From assembly GCA_913056355.1 (NCBI GenBank), contig CAJXMX010000009.1, positions 1-34,300 on the forward strand: DNA of 34,300 nt. The letters run 5' to 3'. The stretch comes from an uncultured Opitutales bacterium. GTDB lineage: Bacteria; Verrucomicrobiota; Verrucomicrobiia; Opitutales; Oceanipulchritudinaceae. A program made the position numbers and the translations under genes. Positions 11,487 through 19,568 of the stretch are shown one piece after another (within the stretch, counting starts at the first letter, position 1; every line of letters begins with the position of its first letter). A model generated the notes under the pieces. The model did no database searches and had not been told where the DNA came from. It was given only the letters and a program-made list of their open reading frames with translations.

Positions 11487-11498
11487 GCCTCTCGGAAC

Positions 11499-11527
11499 TT
11501 GTCATGGGGCCGGAATCCCCCTTTAGA
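11499..11527 (+). promoter_or_regulatory. Candidate promoter for lysA, possibly giving a leaderless mRNA
   Basis: TTGTCA (11499-11504, 5/6 match) is followed by a 17-nt spacer and TTTAGA (11522-11527, 3/6 match). Transcription would start about 11534, only a few bases before ATG 11537, which has no Shine-Dalgarno. The evidence is pattern matching only. Confidence 0.3.
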
Positions 11528-11536
11528 TGGCCGGAA

Positions 11537-12790
11537 ATGCCCAATTCATTCCTATCCCGCGAGACTGCCAGCGCCATTGCCTCCGCACATGGGACACCGG
11601 TCTACGTCTATGACGAAGCCAGCCTGGTCCGGCAGGCCCGGGCCGCCCTGGCCTTTCCGGCGCCGTTCGGGCTGACCGTCCGCTACGCCATCAAGGCGGT
11701 CTCCAACCGGAATATCCTGAAGCTCTTCGCCGCCGAGGGCCTGCATTTCGACGCCAGTAGCGGCTACGAGGTGGAGCGCCTGCTCAAGGCCGGCATCGGG
11801 GGCGACCGCATCTCCCTCAGCACCCAGGAGCTACCGTCCAACTTTGCCGACCTGGTCAACCGCGGTATCAGCGTCAATGCCTGCTCGCTAAGGCAGCTCG
11901 ACCAGTTCGGCCGGGCCTTCCCGGGCGGCAGCCTGGGCCTGCGCTTTAATCCCGGGCTGGGTTCCGGCAGCACCCAGCGGACCAATGTCGGGGGTCCTGC
12001 CTCCAGCTTCGGCATCTGGCATGCCTACGCCGACAAGGCGCGGGAACTGGTCAACAAGCACAACCTGACGGTGTACCGGATCCACACCCATATCGGCTCC
12101 GGTAGCGATCCGGAGATCTGGAAGCGGGCCGCCTCCCTCAGCCTGAAGCTGGCCGAATCCTTCCAGACGGTGAGCCATTTCAATCTTGGCGGGGGCTACA
12201 AGGTGGCCCGCATGGAAAGCGAAAAGGCCACCGATCTGCAGGAAGTTGGGGCGCCCGTGGCCGGGCTGCTCAAGGATTTCGCCGAACGCACCGGCCGCCA
12301 GCTTCACCTGGAAATCGAGCCCGGCACCTTCCTCGTGGCCAATGCCGGGGCCGTCCTGGCCCGCGTCCAGGACATTGTCGACACCGGGGAAGACGGCTAC
12401 ACCTTCCTCAAACTGGACTGCGGGATGACCGAAGTCCTCCGGCCCTCCCTCTACGGGGCCCAGCATCCGATCCGTATCCTGCAGGAGAAGCCCTCCCCCG
12501 GGACCGCGCCGGTGATGGTGGTCGGCCATTGCTGCGAATCGGGGGACATCCTGACCCCGGCCCCCGGCGATCCCGAGGGCCTGCAGACCCGTGACCTGCC
12601 GGAAGCCCGAGTCGGCGACCTCGCCGTGGTCGAGGGATCCGGAGCCTATTGTTCGGCCATGAGCGCCAAGAATTACAACTCCTTTCCGGAAGCCGCCGAG
12701 ATTCTGCTCCACCCCGACCAGAGCTTCAGCCTGATCCGGCGGCGACAGACCCTGGACCAGGTCCTGGCCAACGAAGTCGATCCGGCCTGA
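11537..12790 (+). CDS. lysA: Diaminopimelate decarboxylase
   Basis: A PLP enzyme of alanine-racemase fold that decarboxylates meso-diaminopimelate to L-lysine. With the start at 11537 it has 417 residues, normal for LysA. The PLP lysine is K53 (RYAIKAVSN), the phosphate-binding HIGSGS is at 185-190, GGG at 218-220 and EPG at 261-263. CESGD (333-337) supplies the active-site cysteine from the partner subunit. [16 protein letters not shown] has the substrate/PLP tyrosine Y371. An ATG 11 codons earlier (11504) is possible, but [11 protein letters not shown] fits the family start better. CESGD and HIGSGS favour LysA over carboxynorspermidine decarboxylase. Confidence 0.88.
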   Translation: MPNSFLSRETASAIASAHGTPVYVYDEASLVRQARAALAFPAPFGLTVRYAIKAVSNRNILKLFAAEGLHFDASSGYEVERLLKAGIGGDRISLSTQELPSNFADLVNRGISVNACSLRQLDQFGRAFPGGSLGLRFNPGLGSGSTQRTNVGGPASSFGIWHAYADKARELVNKHNLTVYRIHTHIGSGSDPEIWKRAASLSLKLAESFQTVSHFNLGGGYKVARMESEKATDLQEVGAPVAGLLKDFAERTGRQLHLEIEPGTFLVANAGAVLARVQDIVDTGEDGYTFLKLDCGMTEVLRPSLYGAQHPIRILQEKPSPGTAPVMVVGHCCESGDILTPAPGDPEGLQTRDLPEARVGDLAVVEGSGAYCSAMSAKNYNSFPEAAEILLHPDQSFSLIRRRQTLDQVLANEVDPA

Positions 12791-12818
12791 TTCTTCCCCC
12801 ATTCCCGGAACAGCCGCC

Positions 12819-14333
12819 ATCAGCCAAGACGCCTCCAGTCCATTCAAAGCCTATCCGCTGGGCCATTCCATCAACGGCAGCCCCCACAGCGTCTGTGTCA
12901 ACCTGCCTGCCATGGCCGACGTCATCGGGTACGAGGAGAAGGAGCCGCGCGTCCTCAAGTCGTTCGAGGCCGGCTATCCCCGGTTTTTCCGCAATCCCCT
13001 GCTCGCCGAACTGGCGCAACGGCTGGCCGCCGAAGGCTGCATGGGACCTGAAGATCCGCTCCTCCCGACAGAAGCGGCCGCCCTGGACCTGTGCAGCTTC
13101 CTGGGACTGGGAATGGACTGCGCGGCCCCGGTACAGGATCTCTGGACCATCCGGCTGCCCGACTCCGCCCACGTTCGTCAGGAATGCCGGGCCTTCCTCC
13201 AACATACCGGCTGCGGCCTCTCTTCACGCGAGGCGGAAGACTTCATGGAAATCCAGTTTGGCCGGCGGCCTTATTCCGAGGAACGCTCACCGGCCGGACC
13301 GCGGGAAAATGCCGGACGGATCCGCGCCCGGCTGCACGACATTTACGGAACCGCAGCGGAGACCGACATCCGCCTCTTCCGCAGCGGCATGAATGCCTTT
13401 TACTCGGGCTTCCGGGCCCTGCAGTCGATCCAGCTGGACAACAACCGCGACCTCTGGATCCAGCTGGGCTGGCTCTACGTGGATACCACCCGTATCCTGC
13501 AGCGCTTCGCCCTCCCCGAAGCAAGGCCGGTCGAGGTCTTCCAGGTCATGAACCTGACCGAGCTGCGCAATGTCATGGCCGCCAACAAGCACCGGGTGGC
13601 GGGCATCGTGACCGAGGTCCCGACCAATCCCATGGTCCAGACCCCGGATGTGGAGGCCCTCCGCGAACTGGCCGACAAGTACCGGGCGGCCCTGATTCTG
13701 GACCCGACCCTGGTCAGCCCGCACAACGTCAACGTCCTCCAGTACGCGGACCTGCACATCAACAGCCTGACCAAATACGCCGCCAGGGAAGCGGATGTCA
13801 TGATGGGGGCCCTGGCCCTCAACGCCCGTTCCCCCTTCTACGACGACCTCCTGCCGGTCGCGGCGGCCTTCGGAACGCCGCCCTCCAGCGGCGACCTGGC
13901 GCGGATGGCGGTCCAGATCGAGCATTACCCGGAGACCATCCACCGGATCAACGAGTCCACCCTCAAGGTGGCTGAATTCCTGGAGAGCCACTCCGGGGTC
14001 AGGGAGGTCTTCTGGGCCCGCAGCCAGCCCTCGGGCTACAATTACAACTGGCTGCAGCATCGCGAAGCCGGCCCGGGCGGCATCATTTCCTTCACCACCC
14101 GCAAACCGCTGGCCGATTTCTACGATCCCTCGCGCCTGGTCAAGAGCCCCAGTTTCGGGGCCCGTTTCACCATGATGTGCCCCTTCATGTACCTGGCCCA
14201 CTTCGACCTCGTCCGCTCGCCGGAGGGGCGCCAGCATCTGCTTAAACAGGGAGTCGACCCCGACTTGATCCGCCTCTCGATCGGACTGGAACCGGTCGAG
14301 GCCATCATCGCCGAACTGGACCGGACACTCTAA
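12819..14333 (+). CDS. Cystathionine gamma-synthase-like PLP enzyme with an apparent non-ATG start
   Basis: A fold-type I PLP enzyme of the Cys/Met-metabolism family, probably acting on an activated homoserine or a cystathionine-like substrate. The PLP lysine lies in NSLTKYAAREADVMMG (residue 288 counted from the ATG at 12912), with DPTLVSPHN upstream as the PLP-binding aspartate region. The closest resemblance I recognise is fungal-type cystathionine gamma-synthase, whose conserved N-terminus runs LGxxIxxSPHxVxVxLPxxxDVxGYEE. Here YPLGHSINGSPHSVCVNLP is encoded in frame before the first ATG (12912), back to at least 12846. From the upstream TGA at 12732 to 12912 there is no ATG, GTG or TTG. 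ATC at 12819 (ISQDASS) or ATT at 12801 are candidate starts. It follows lysA by 28 nt. Confidence 0.8.
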   Translation: MSQDASSPFKAYPLGHSINGSPHSVCVNLPAMADVIGYEEKEPRVLKSFEAGYPRFFRNPLLAELAQRLAAEGCMGPEDPLLPTEAAALDLCSFLGLGMDCAAPVQDLWTIRLPDSAHVRQECRAFLQHTGCGLSSREAEDFMEIQFGRRPYSEERSPAGPRENAGRIRARLHDIYGTAAETDIRLFRSGMNAFYSGFRALQSIQLDNNRDLWIQLGWLYVDTTRILQRFALPEARPVEVFQVMNLTELRNVMAANKHRVAGIVTEVPTNPMVQTPDVEALRELADKYRAALILDPTLVSPHNVNVLQYADLHINSLTKYAAREADVMMGALALNARSPFYDDLLPVAAAFGTPPSSGDLARMAVQIEHYPETIHRINESTLKVAEFLESHSGVREVFWARSQPSGYNYNWLQHREAGPGGIISFTTRKPLADFYDPSRLVKSPSFGARFTMMCPFMYLAHFDLVRSPEGRQHLLKQGVDPDLIRLSIGLEPVEAIIAELDRTL

Positions 14334-14373
14334 AACCTTGCCTCAACAATCCTGAACCTTAGCCATCCAGAAC

Positions 14374-14670
14374 ATGCAGGACCGACCTGAAATTGACATT
14401 GAGAAGCTGGCCGTGCTGGCCCGCATCGAGCTGACCGGGGAGGAAAAGACCGCCCTGTCAGCCCAGGTGGCGGACATTCTCGGTTTTTTCCAGAAACTGC
14501 AGGAGGTCGACGTCAGCGGCATCACGCCGATGGCCCATCCCTTTGAAGCGGCCGCCCCCCTTCGCGAGGATGTGCCGGCCGATCCGTGGGCGGCGTCACG
14601 TTCCCTCGCCAACGCCCCCGCTTCCCGGGACAACCAGGTCGTGGTGCCGAAAGTCGTGGAGGATGCCTGA
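14374..14670 (+). CDS. gatC: Aspartyl/glutamyl-tRNA amidotransferase subunit C
   Basis: The small subunit of GatCAB, which converts misacylated Glu-tRNA(Gln) or Asp-tRNA(Asn) to the correct amide; GatC wraps around GatA and GatB and stabilises them. The 98 residues match the family in length and motifs: DIEKLAVLARIELTGEEK at the N-terminus, a QVADILGFFQKLQEVDVSGITPMAHP core, and a C-terminal tail ending VVVPKVVEDA. It heads gatC-gatA-gatB, 40 nt after the PLP-enzyme gene. The ATG lacks a Shine-Dalgarno sequence. Confidence 0.95.
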   Translation: MQDRPEIDIEKLAVLARIELTGEEKTALSAQVADILGFFQKLQEVDVSGITPMAHPFEAAAPLREDVPADPWAASRSLANAPASRDNQVVVPKVVEDA

Positions 14671-14674
14671 GACC

Positions 14675-16153
14675 ATGGACGCGAAGACCCTTATCCAGTC
14701 CACCGCCTTTGACCTTGGCCGCGCCCTCCGGAAGGGGAATACCACCGCCACGGAAATCTGCACCGCCTGCCTGGAACAGGTTGCCCGGACCGATGACCAG
14801 GTGCAGGCCTTCGTCAGCCTTGATCCGGAAAAGATCCTCGCCGCGGCGGAGGCCAGCGACCAGCGCCGGAAAAACGGCCAGGAGCTGAGCCCGCTGGACG
14901 GCCTGCCGGTCGGCCTGAAGGACATCATGGCCATCGAGGGCGCCCCCCTGACCTGCTCCAGCCGGATCCTGGAGAAATTTGTCTCCCCTTACACAGGTAC
15001 CGTCGGGGCCAAGCTCCTCTCCGCCGGGATGATTCCCTTCGGCCGGCTCAACATGGACGAGTTTGCCATGGGTTCCTCGACCGAGAACTCGGCCTTCCGG
15101 AAGACCCGTAATCCATGGAACACCGACCACGCCCCCGGCGGCAGCTCGGGCGGCAGCGCGGCCGCGGTGGCGGCCCGCCAATGCCCCTGGAGCCTCGGCT
15201 CGGACACGGGCGGCTCCATCCGGCAGCCGGCCGCCTTCTGCGGGGTGATCGGCCTCAAGCCCACCTACGGGCGGGTTTCCCGCTTCGGCCTGGCCGCCTT
15301 TGCCTCCAGCCTGGACCAGATCGGTCCCTTTGGACGGACCACCGACGACGTGGCCGCCCTGCTGGACATCATCAGCGGACCGGACCCGTACGACTCCACC
15401 TCCTGGCCGGAATACCTGGAACCGGCCATGGTGCAGCTGAACCTGCCGGAGGAACCGGCTGTTCTCGGCCTGCCCCGGGAATACTTCGGCGAAGGCATCG
15501 ATCCGGAAGTGCGCTCGCAACTGGAACAGGTCATCGAGGCCTACAAGGGCCGGGGCTTCACGATCAGGGAAATCTCCCTTCCCCACACCGAGCTGGCCGT
15601 CCCGACCTACTATATCATCGCCACCGCGGAGGCCTCCTCCAACCTGGCCCGTTACGACGGCGTCCGCTACACCCGCCGCTCGACCGAGTCCAATGACGCC
15701 GTCGACATGTATTTCAAGTCCCGCGGCGAGGGCTTCGGCCCGGAGGTCAAGCGCCGCATCATCCTCGGCAGCTACGTTCTCAGCAGCGGCTACTACGACG
15801 CCTATTACAAGCGGGCCCAGCAGGTGCGGACACTGATCCGGGATGATTTCCTGAAGGCCTTTGAATCGGTGGACGCCATCCTGACCCCGACCACGCCGAC
15901 GCCTGCCTTCCGGATCGGGGAGAAAATCGACGATCCGATCTCCATGTACCTGGCCGACATCTTCACAATCTCGGTCAACCTTGCCGGCCTGCCCGGCCTG
16001 TCGATGCCTTGCGGACTATCCAAAGACGGCCTGCCGATCGGCTTCCAGCTGATCGGGAAACCGTTTGAGGAGGGCCGGCTGCTCCAGATCGGAAAAACCT
16101 ACGAACAGGCCAGTCCCTTCACCGGACGTCCGGCCATCGCCAATCCCAGCTGA
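14675..16153 (+). CDS. gatA: Aspartyl/glutamyl-tRNA amidotransferase subunit A
   Basis: The glutaminase/amidase subunit of GatCAB; it releases ammonia from glutamine for tRNA-bound Glu or Asp. The amidase-signature triad is intact in the 492-residue protein: K82 (GLKDI), cis-Ser S157 (PGGSSGGSAA) and nucleophile S181 (GSDTGGSIRQPA). ATG 14675 is preferred because GGAGG lies 12 nt upstream; an alternative ATG at 14663 overlaps the end of gatC and sits directly against that GGAGG. gatB follows after 9 nt. Confidence 0.96.
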   Translation: MDAKTLIQSTAFDLGRALRKGNTTATEICTACLEQVARTDDQVQAFVSLDPEKILAAAEASDQRRKNGQELSPLDGLPVGLKDIMAIEGAPLTCSSRILEKFVSPYTGTVGAKLLSAGMIPFGRLNMDEFAMGSSTENSAFRKTRNPWNTDHAPGGSSGGSAAAVAARQCPWSLGSDTGGSIRQPAAFCGVIGLKPTYGRVSRFGLAAFASSLDQIGPFGRTTDDVAALLDIISGPDPYDSTSWPEYLEPAMVQLNLPEEPAVLGLPREYFGEGIDPEVRSQLEQVIEAYKGRGFTIREISLPHTELAVPTYYIIATAEASSNLARYDGVRYTRRSTESNDAVDMYFKSRGEGFGPEVKRRIILGSYVLSSGYYDAYYKRAQQVRTLIRDDFLKAFESVDAILTPTTPTPAFRIGEKIDDPISMYLADIFTISVNLAGLPGLSMPCGLSKDGLPIGFQLIGKPFEEGRLLQIGKTYEQASPFTGRPAIANPS

Positions 16154-16162
16154 TTTTCCGCC

Positions 16163-17632
16163 ATGCCCGAATACGAAGCCGTCATCGGACTTGAGGTCCA
16201 CGTCCAGCTGAAAACCGCCTCCAAGATGTTCACGGATGCGCCGGCCGGGTTCGGCCAGCCGCCCAACAGCCTGACCAACGCCGTGGTCATGGGGCTTCCG
16301 GGAACGCTCCCGGTCCTGAACCAGGGCGCCATCGAGCAGGCCATCAAGTTCGGCCTGATTTTCGATTCCGAAATTCCCGAGCTCTTCCAGTGGGACCGGA
16401 AGAACTACTTTTACCCGGACAGCCCCAAGAACTACCAGCTGACCCAGAAGGACGCCCCGGTCTGTATCGGGGGGGAGGTGGAAATCGAGCTGGCCGGCGC
16501 CTCCCGCAACCTGGCCGGCGAGCACAAGGTCATTCACCTGGACCACGCCCACCTGGAAGAGGACGTCGGGAAGCTGACCCACTTTGCCACCGATTCCCTG
16601 GTCGACTACAACCGGGCCGGCACCCCCCTGCTGGAAATTGTCACCAAGCCGGACCTGCACAGCGCGGAGGAAGCGGTGGCCCTGCTGCAGTCGATCCGCA
16701 TGCACCTGACCTCGGCGGGAGTCTCCGACTGTGACATGGAAAAGGGACAGATGCGCTGCGACGCCAATGTCAGCGTGCGTCCGGTCGGCCAGGAGGAGCT
16801 CAATCCCCGCGCGGAGATGAAGAACCTGAACAGCATCACCGGGGTCAAGAACGCCATTTCCTACGAGATTCGCCGCCAGGCCCGCGTCTACGAGAAAGGC
16901 GGCACAGTCGCCCAGGAGACCCGCCGCTGGGATGCCGATGCCGGCAGGACGACCTCCATGCGCTCCAAGGAGGAAGCCCACGACTACCGCTATTTCCCGG
17001 ACCCGGACCTGCTCCCGGTCCATTTCCCGCGCCACCGGATAGAGGAATTGAAGGCGGAGCTTCCGGAGAATGTCTTTGACCTGCAGCGCCGCTACGAATC
17101 CGAGTACGGCCTGCCCTACACCCTGACCTCCGTCATCTGCTACGACCATGAACTGGCCCGCTATTTCGAGGCCGCCATGGTGGTTTATGACAAGAACCCC
17201 AAGGCCCTGGCCAACTATGTCGCGAACGAGCTGCAGCGGGAACGCTCCCAGGCCGAGGGCGACGGGTACCTGCCGATGGAGCAGGTGCGCCTCAGTCCGC
17301 GGAACCTGGCCGGCCTGGTCCGCCTCATCGACGAGGGCAAGCTGACCAAACAGCTGGCCAAGGAGGTCATCGTGGACATGTTCCAGGGCGGAGACCCGGC
17401 CGAGGCGGTCATGGAAGCCAGGGGAATCAAGCCCGTCCAACAGGATTCCGGCCAGTTGGAGGAATGGTGCCGCGCCGCCGTGGCCGGCAACGCCGTGGCT
17501 GCGCAGCAGGTCCGCGACGGCAACGACAAGGCCATCAACAGCTTCATCGGTCCGGTCATGAAAGCCTCCAGGGGGACCGCCAACCCGCAGGCGGTGCGGG
17601 AGATGCTGCAGAAAATCATCAGCGAGGGCTGA
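16163..17632 (+). CDS. gatB: Aspartyl/glutamyl-tRNA amidotransferase subunit B
   Basis: The tRNA-binding kinase/transamidase subunit: it phosphorylates the Glu or Asp on the tRNA and accepts ammonia channelled from GatA. The 489 residues begin YEAVIGLEVHVQL and contain HLDHAHLEEDVGKLTH and DYNRAGTPLLEIVTKPD. KGQMRCDANVSVRP and SKEEAHDYRYFPDPDL follow, and a YqeY-like tail ends NPQAVREMLQKIIS. Length and motif order are normal. It ends the gatCAB run and converges on a glycan operon across a nonamer repeat. Confidence 0.96.
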   Translation: MPEYEAVIGLEVHVQLKTASKMFTDAPAGFGQPPNSLTNAVVMGLPGTLPVLNQGAIEQAIKFGLIFDSEIPELFQWDRKNYFYPDSPKNYQLTQKDAPVCIGGEVEIELAGASRNLAGEHKVIHLDHAHLEEDVGKLTHFATDSLVDYNRAGTPLLEIVTKPDLHSAEEAVALLQSIRMHLTSAGVSDCDMEKGQMRCDANVSVRPVGQEELNPRAEMKNLNSITGVKNAISYEIRRQARVYEKGGTVAQETRRWDADAGRTTSMRSKEEAHDYRYFPDPDLLPVHFPRHRIEELKAELPENVFDLQRRYESEYGLPYTLTSVICYDHELARYFEAAMVVYDKNPKALANYVANELQRERSQAEGDGYLPMEQVRLSPRNLAGLVRLIDEGKLTKQLAKEVIVDMFQGGDPAEAVMEARGIKPVQQDSGQLEEWCRAAVAGNAVAAQQVRDGNDKAINSFIGPVMKASRGTANPQAVREMLQKIISEG

Positions 17633-17639
17633 TCTTATT

Positions 17640-17693
17640 TCAGACCTGTCGGACATGCCGGACAAGTCAGACGCTTCCGACCAGTCCGAGCTC
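17640..17693. repeat. Degenerate 9-bp tandem repeat, six units, consensus TCNGACNNG
   Basis: Six consecutive nonamers fill most of the 69-nt space between the convergent gatB and glycan genes: TCAGACCTG, TCGGACATG, CCGGACAAG, TCAGACGCT, TCCGACCAG and TCCGAGCTC. The period is exactly 9. It lies just after the gatB stop. Function is unknown; there is no T-tract, so it is not a classical terminator. Confidence 0.7.
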
Positions 17694-17701
17694 TCCGGGA
17701 A

Positions 17702-18799
17702 TCACACCCCCGCCCGGAGCCGCTGGACGCGCTCGTACCAGCGCACGGGGGTCCAGCCGGAGACGGGTTTGCGCTGGCGCAGCTTGGGCGGATTCCGGGT
17801 CAGGATCCGGTCCTTGGTTTGCTCCCAATGCTCCATCCAGCCGGGATCTGAATTGCCCAGCAACCGGTCGGCCATCTGCCGGCGGAGGAGCTCGTTGCGC
17901 CAGCGGTGGAACTCGGGCAGGAGCTGCTCACGGGACTCCCGCCACTGGCCCAGCAACCCGATGGCGGCAGCCGTGTCGCCCCATGGATAGGGTGTGGGCG
18001 CGGCATCCACGTCCCAGGTCCCGGTGCGGGCCAGGCCTTCCCCGTCCGGGACCAGCGGGAAGCAGTCCAGGGCCAGGGCCTGCAGGAGCCACGGGGAATC
18101 CAAGGTATAATCGTTGAGCAGGATGGTGCTGTCCCAGGTGTAGAGGCGGTAAAGGGCAAATTCCAGCGGCATGCCGGCGCTCCAGGTCAGGTGGTCCTTC
18201 CGGGACCAGCCCGGCCGGCCCTTTCCATCGACGATGATTTCCAGTTCCCCGGCCTCCGCCGGCCAGCGGTCGACAAAGGCCCGCAGGCGGTTCCCATATT
18301 GTTTCCATTGACGCCCGTGGAGCCAGATTCCGGTCCGGCGGCCGGGTGCCTTGCGCTCCTTGCCGGACAGGCTGTCCGGCAGCACCGGTTGGGGGACGCA
18401 GTAAAGGTAGCGCTCCGGAATCCAGCTGAAGCGCTGGTGCAGCCGGGTGACCAGTTCCGGATCGCTGAGGAGGGCTTTCCCGGCACAACGGATCTGCCAC
18501 TCGAAATTGCGGTCCCAGCGGGGAAACCAGTGGTGCTGGAAAATCACCTTCTGCGGGCAGGGATCGAGGGGGCCCAGGGCATCGACTCCGGCGGCATCGT
18601 GGTAAATGGTGATCTCCGCCTCCTTGGTGGCCTGCAGCCAGCGCTGGAACTCGCGCTTGACCGACTTGAAGAAGACGCCCTGGACAATCCCGGCGCGGCT
18701 GCCCCAGACAAAGGCCGGCTCGCCGGTGGCCTCGCGCCAGGCCAGGGCCCGGTCGGTACCGGACGTCTCGGAATGAAAAATGTGTCGGGCTTTGCTCAT
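17702..18799 (-). CDS. Unfamiliar protein, possibly a GT-B-like glycosyltransferase
   Basis: I do not recognise this 365-residue soluble protein with confidence. Two alpha/beta halves are suggested. The first contains VIFQHHWFPRWDRNFEWQ and ALLSDPELVTRLHQRFSWIPERY, resembling an acceptor-side domain. The second begins TGIWLHGRQWKQYGNRLRAFVD and includes STILLNDYTLDSPWLLQALALD, placed like the donor-binding E-x7-E segment of GT-B enzymes but without its glutamates. There is no signal peptide or membrane helix. It is the last gene of a four-gene - strand operon with three glycosyltransferases (6 nt after the GT31-like gene), so a sugar-transfer or sugar-binding role is likely by context. The C-terminus is rich in Arg and Lys. 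Confidence 0.7.
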   Translation of the reverse strand: MSKARHIFHSETSGTDRALAWREATGEPAFVWGSRAGIVQGVFFKSVKREFQRWLQATKEAEITIYHDAAGVDALGPLDPCPQKVIFQHHWFPRWDRNFEWQIRCAGKALLSDPELVTRLHQRFSWIPERYLYCVPQPVLPDSLSGKERKAPGRRTGIWLHGRQWKQYGNRLRAFVDRWPAEAGELEIIVDGKGRPGWSRKDHLTWSAGMPLEFALYRLYTWDSTILLNDYTLDSPWLLQALALDCFPLVPDGEGLARTGTWDVDAAPTPYPWGDTAAAIGLLGQWRESREQLLPEFHRWRNELLRRQMADRLLGNSDPGWMEHWEQTKDRILTRNPPKLRQRKPVSGWTPVRWYERVQRLRAGV

Positions 18800-18805
18800 G
18801 GATTG

Positions 18806-19561
18806 TCAGCGGGGGGCGCCGCCGCCCGGGAGCCGGGTCCAGAGCGACATCAGGGTTCGGCGGAAAGGAGTCCGGGGCCACGTCCTCATACGCTCCAGGC
18901 GGTGCATCCAGGCCGGCGGCACATAGTGGTTGGAAATGAGGTCCGGCCGGCTGTACAACGGCGGCCGCAGGTCGGGATGAAAGCGCCGGTCCGCCCGGAG
19001 GCGGATTCCCGCCTCATGGAGGAGGCTTCCGATCATGACATCCTCGATACTGACCGATTCGCGATACCGCTTCTCCCCCAGTTTGCGCATCCGGCTGTTG
19101 CCTTTGAACCAGGGGGCGGCGGCGTGCTCCGCAAAGGGCCGGGAGACGACCGCCTGCACGGCCTTGCAGCTCAGCCAGTAGCAGCCGCCCTGGGCGTAGG
19201 GTTCGAACTGGGGCTGGTCCGGAGGGGGATTTCCGGCATAGTCCCCGAAGTCTCCGGAGGCGGCAGCCAGACGCGCGCAATCCAGGTAGGTATCATCGTC
19301 GCACTTGACGAGGGCCCGGAACTCGAGCGTGCGCAGGCAGTATTCCAGCATCCGGTAGCTCTTCTCCGCCAGGTCGGCGTATCCGTCCGGCGCAGACAGG
19401 AGCAGACGATCCTCCTCGATACGGTCCCCGGGGTGGCCGCCTTCGACGTACAGGATCCGCTGGCCCCTTTCCGGCCGTCTGCCCCAGGAGGCCCGGACTG
19501 CGGCCTGCCGGCCCTGACGGTGGGCCTGGCAACTGAGGACGAGGATCAGGAGGTCGGACAT
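18806..19561 (-). CDS. GT31-like (beta-1,3-galactosyltransferase-type) glycosyltransferase
   Basis: A 251-residue protein with the ordered motifs of the Galactosyl_T (GT31) family, GT-A enzymes that use UDP-sugars and a metal. These are RQAAVRASW (W26), GYADLAEKSYRMLEYCLR, VKCDDDTYL (DDD at 88-90, the DxD metal site), YAQGGCYWLSCKAV, and IEDVMIG (173-175). The start at 19561 (MSDLLILVLSCQAH) leaves a 7-nt gap to the upstream GT4. Most GT31 enzymes I know are eukaryotic Golgi proteins with a membrane anchor. This one has no transmembrane anchor and is shorter, as expected for a cytoplasmic bacterial enzyme. Sugar specificity is not readable from sequence. Confidence 0.8.
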   Translation of the reverse strand: MSDLLILVLSCQAHRQGRQAAVRASWGRRPERGQRILYVEGGHPGDRIEEDRLLLSAPDGYADLAEKSYRMLEYCLRTLEFRALVKCDDDTYLDCARLAAASGDFGDYAGNPPPDQPQFEPYAQGGCYWLSCKAVQAVVSRPFAEHAAAPWFKGNSRMRKLGEKRYRESVSIEDVMIGSLLHEAGIRLRADRRFHPDLRPPLYSRPDLISNHYVPPAWMHRLERMRTWPRTPFRRTLMSLWTRLPGGGAPR

Positions 19562-19568
19562 CGGTGGA

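Noticed and set aside
12720-12915. Frameshift or pseudogene as the cause of the missing PLP-enzyme start
   Set aside because: The conserved N-terminal residues are in one uninterrupted frame with the rest of the protein, so only the start codon is unusual.
17693-17719. Inverted repeat CTCCGGG/CCCGGAG at the convergent gene ends
   Set aside because: A 7-bp stem with a 13-nt loop, no T-run on either strand, and half of it inside the coding end of the 17702 gene.
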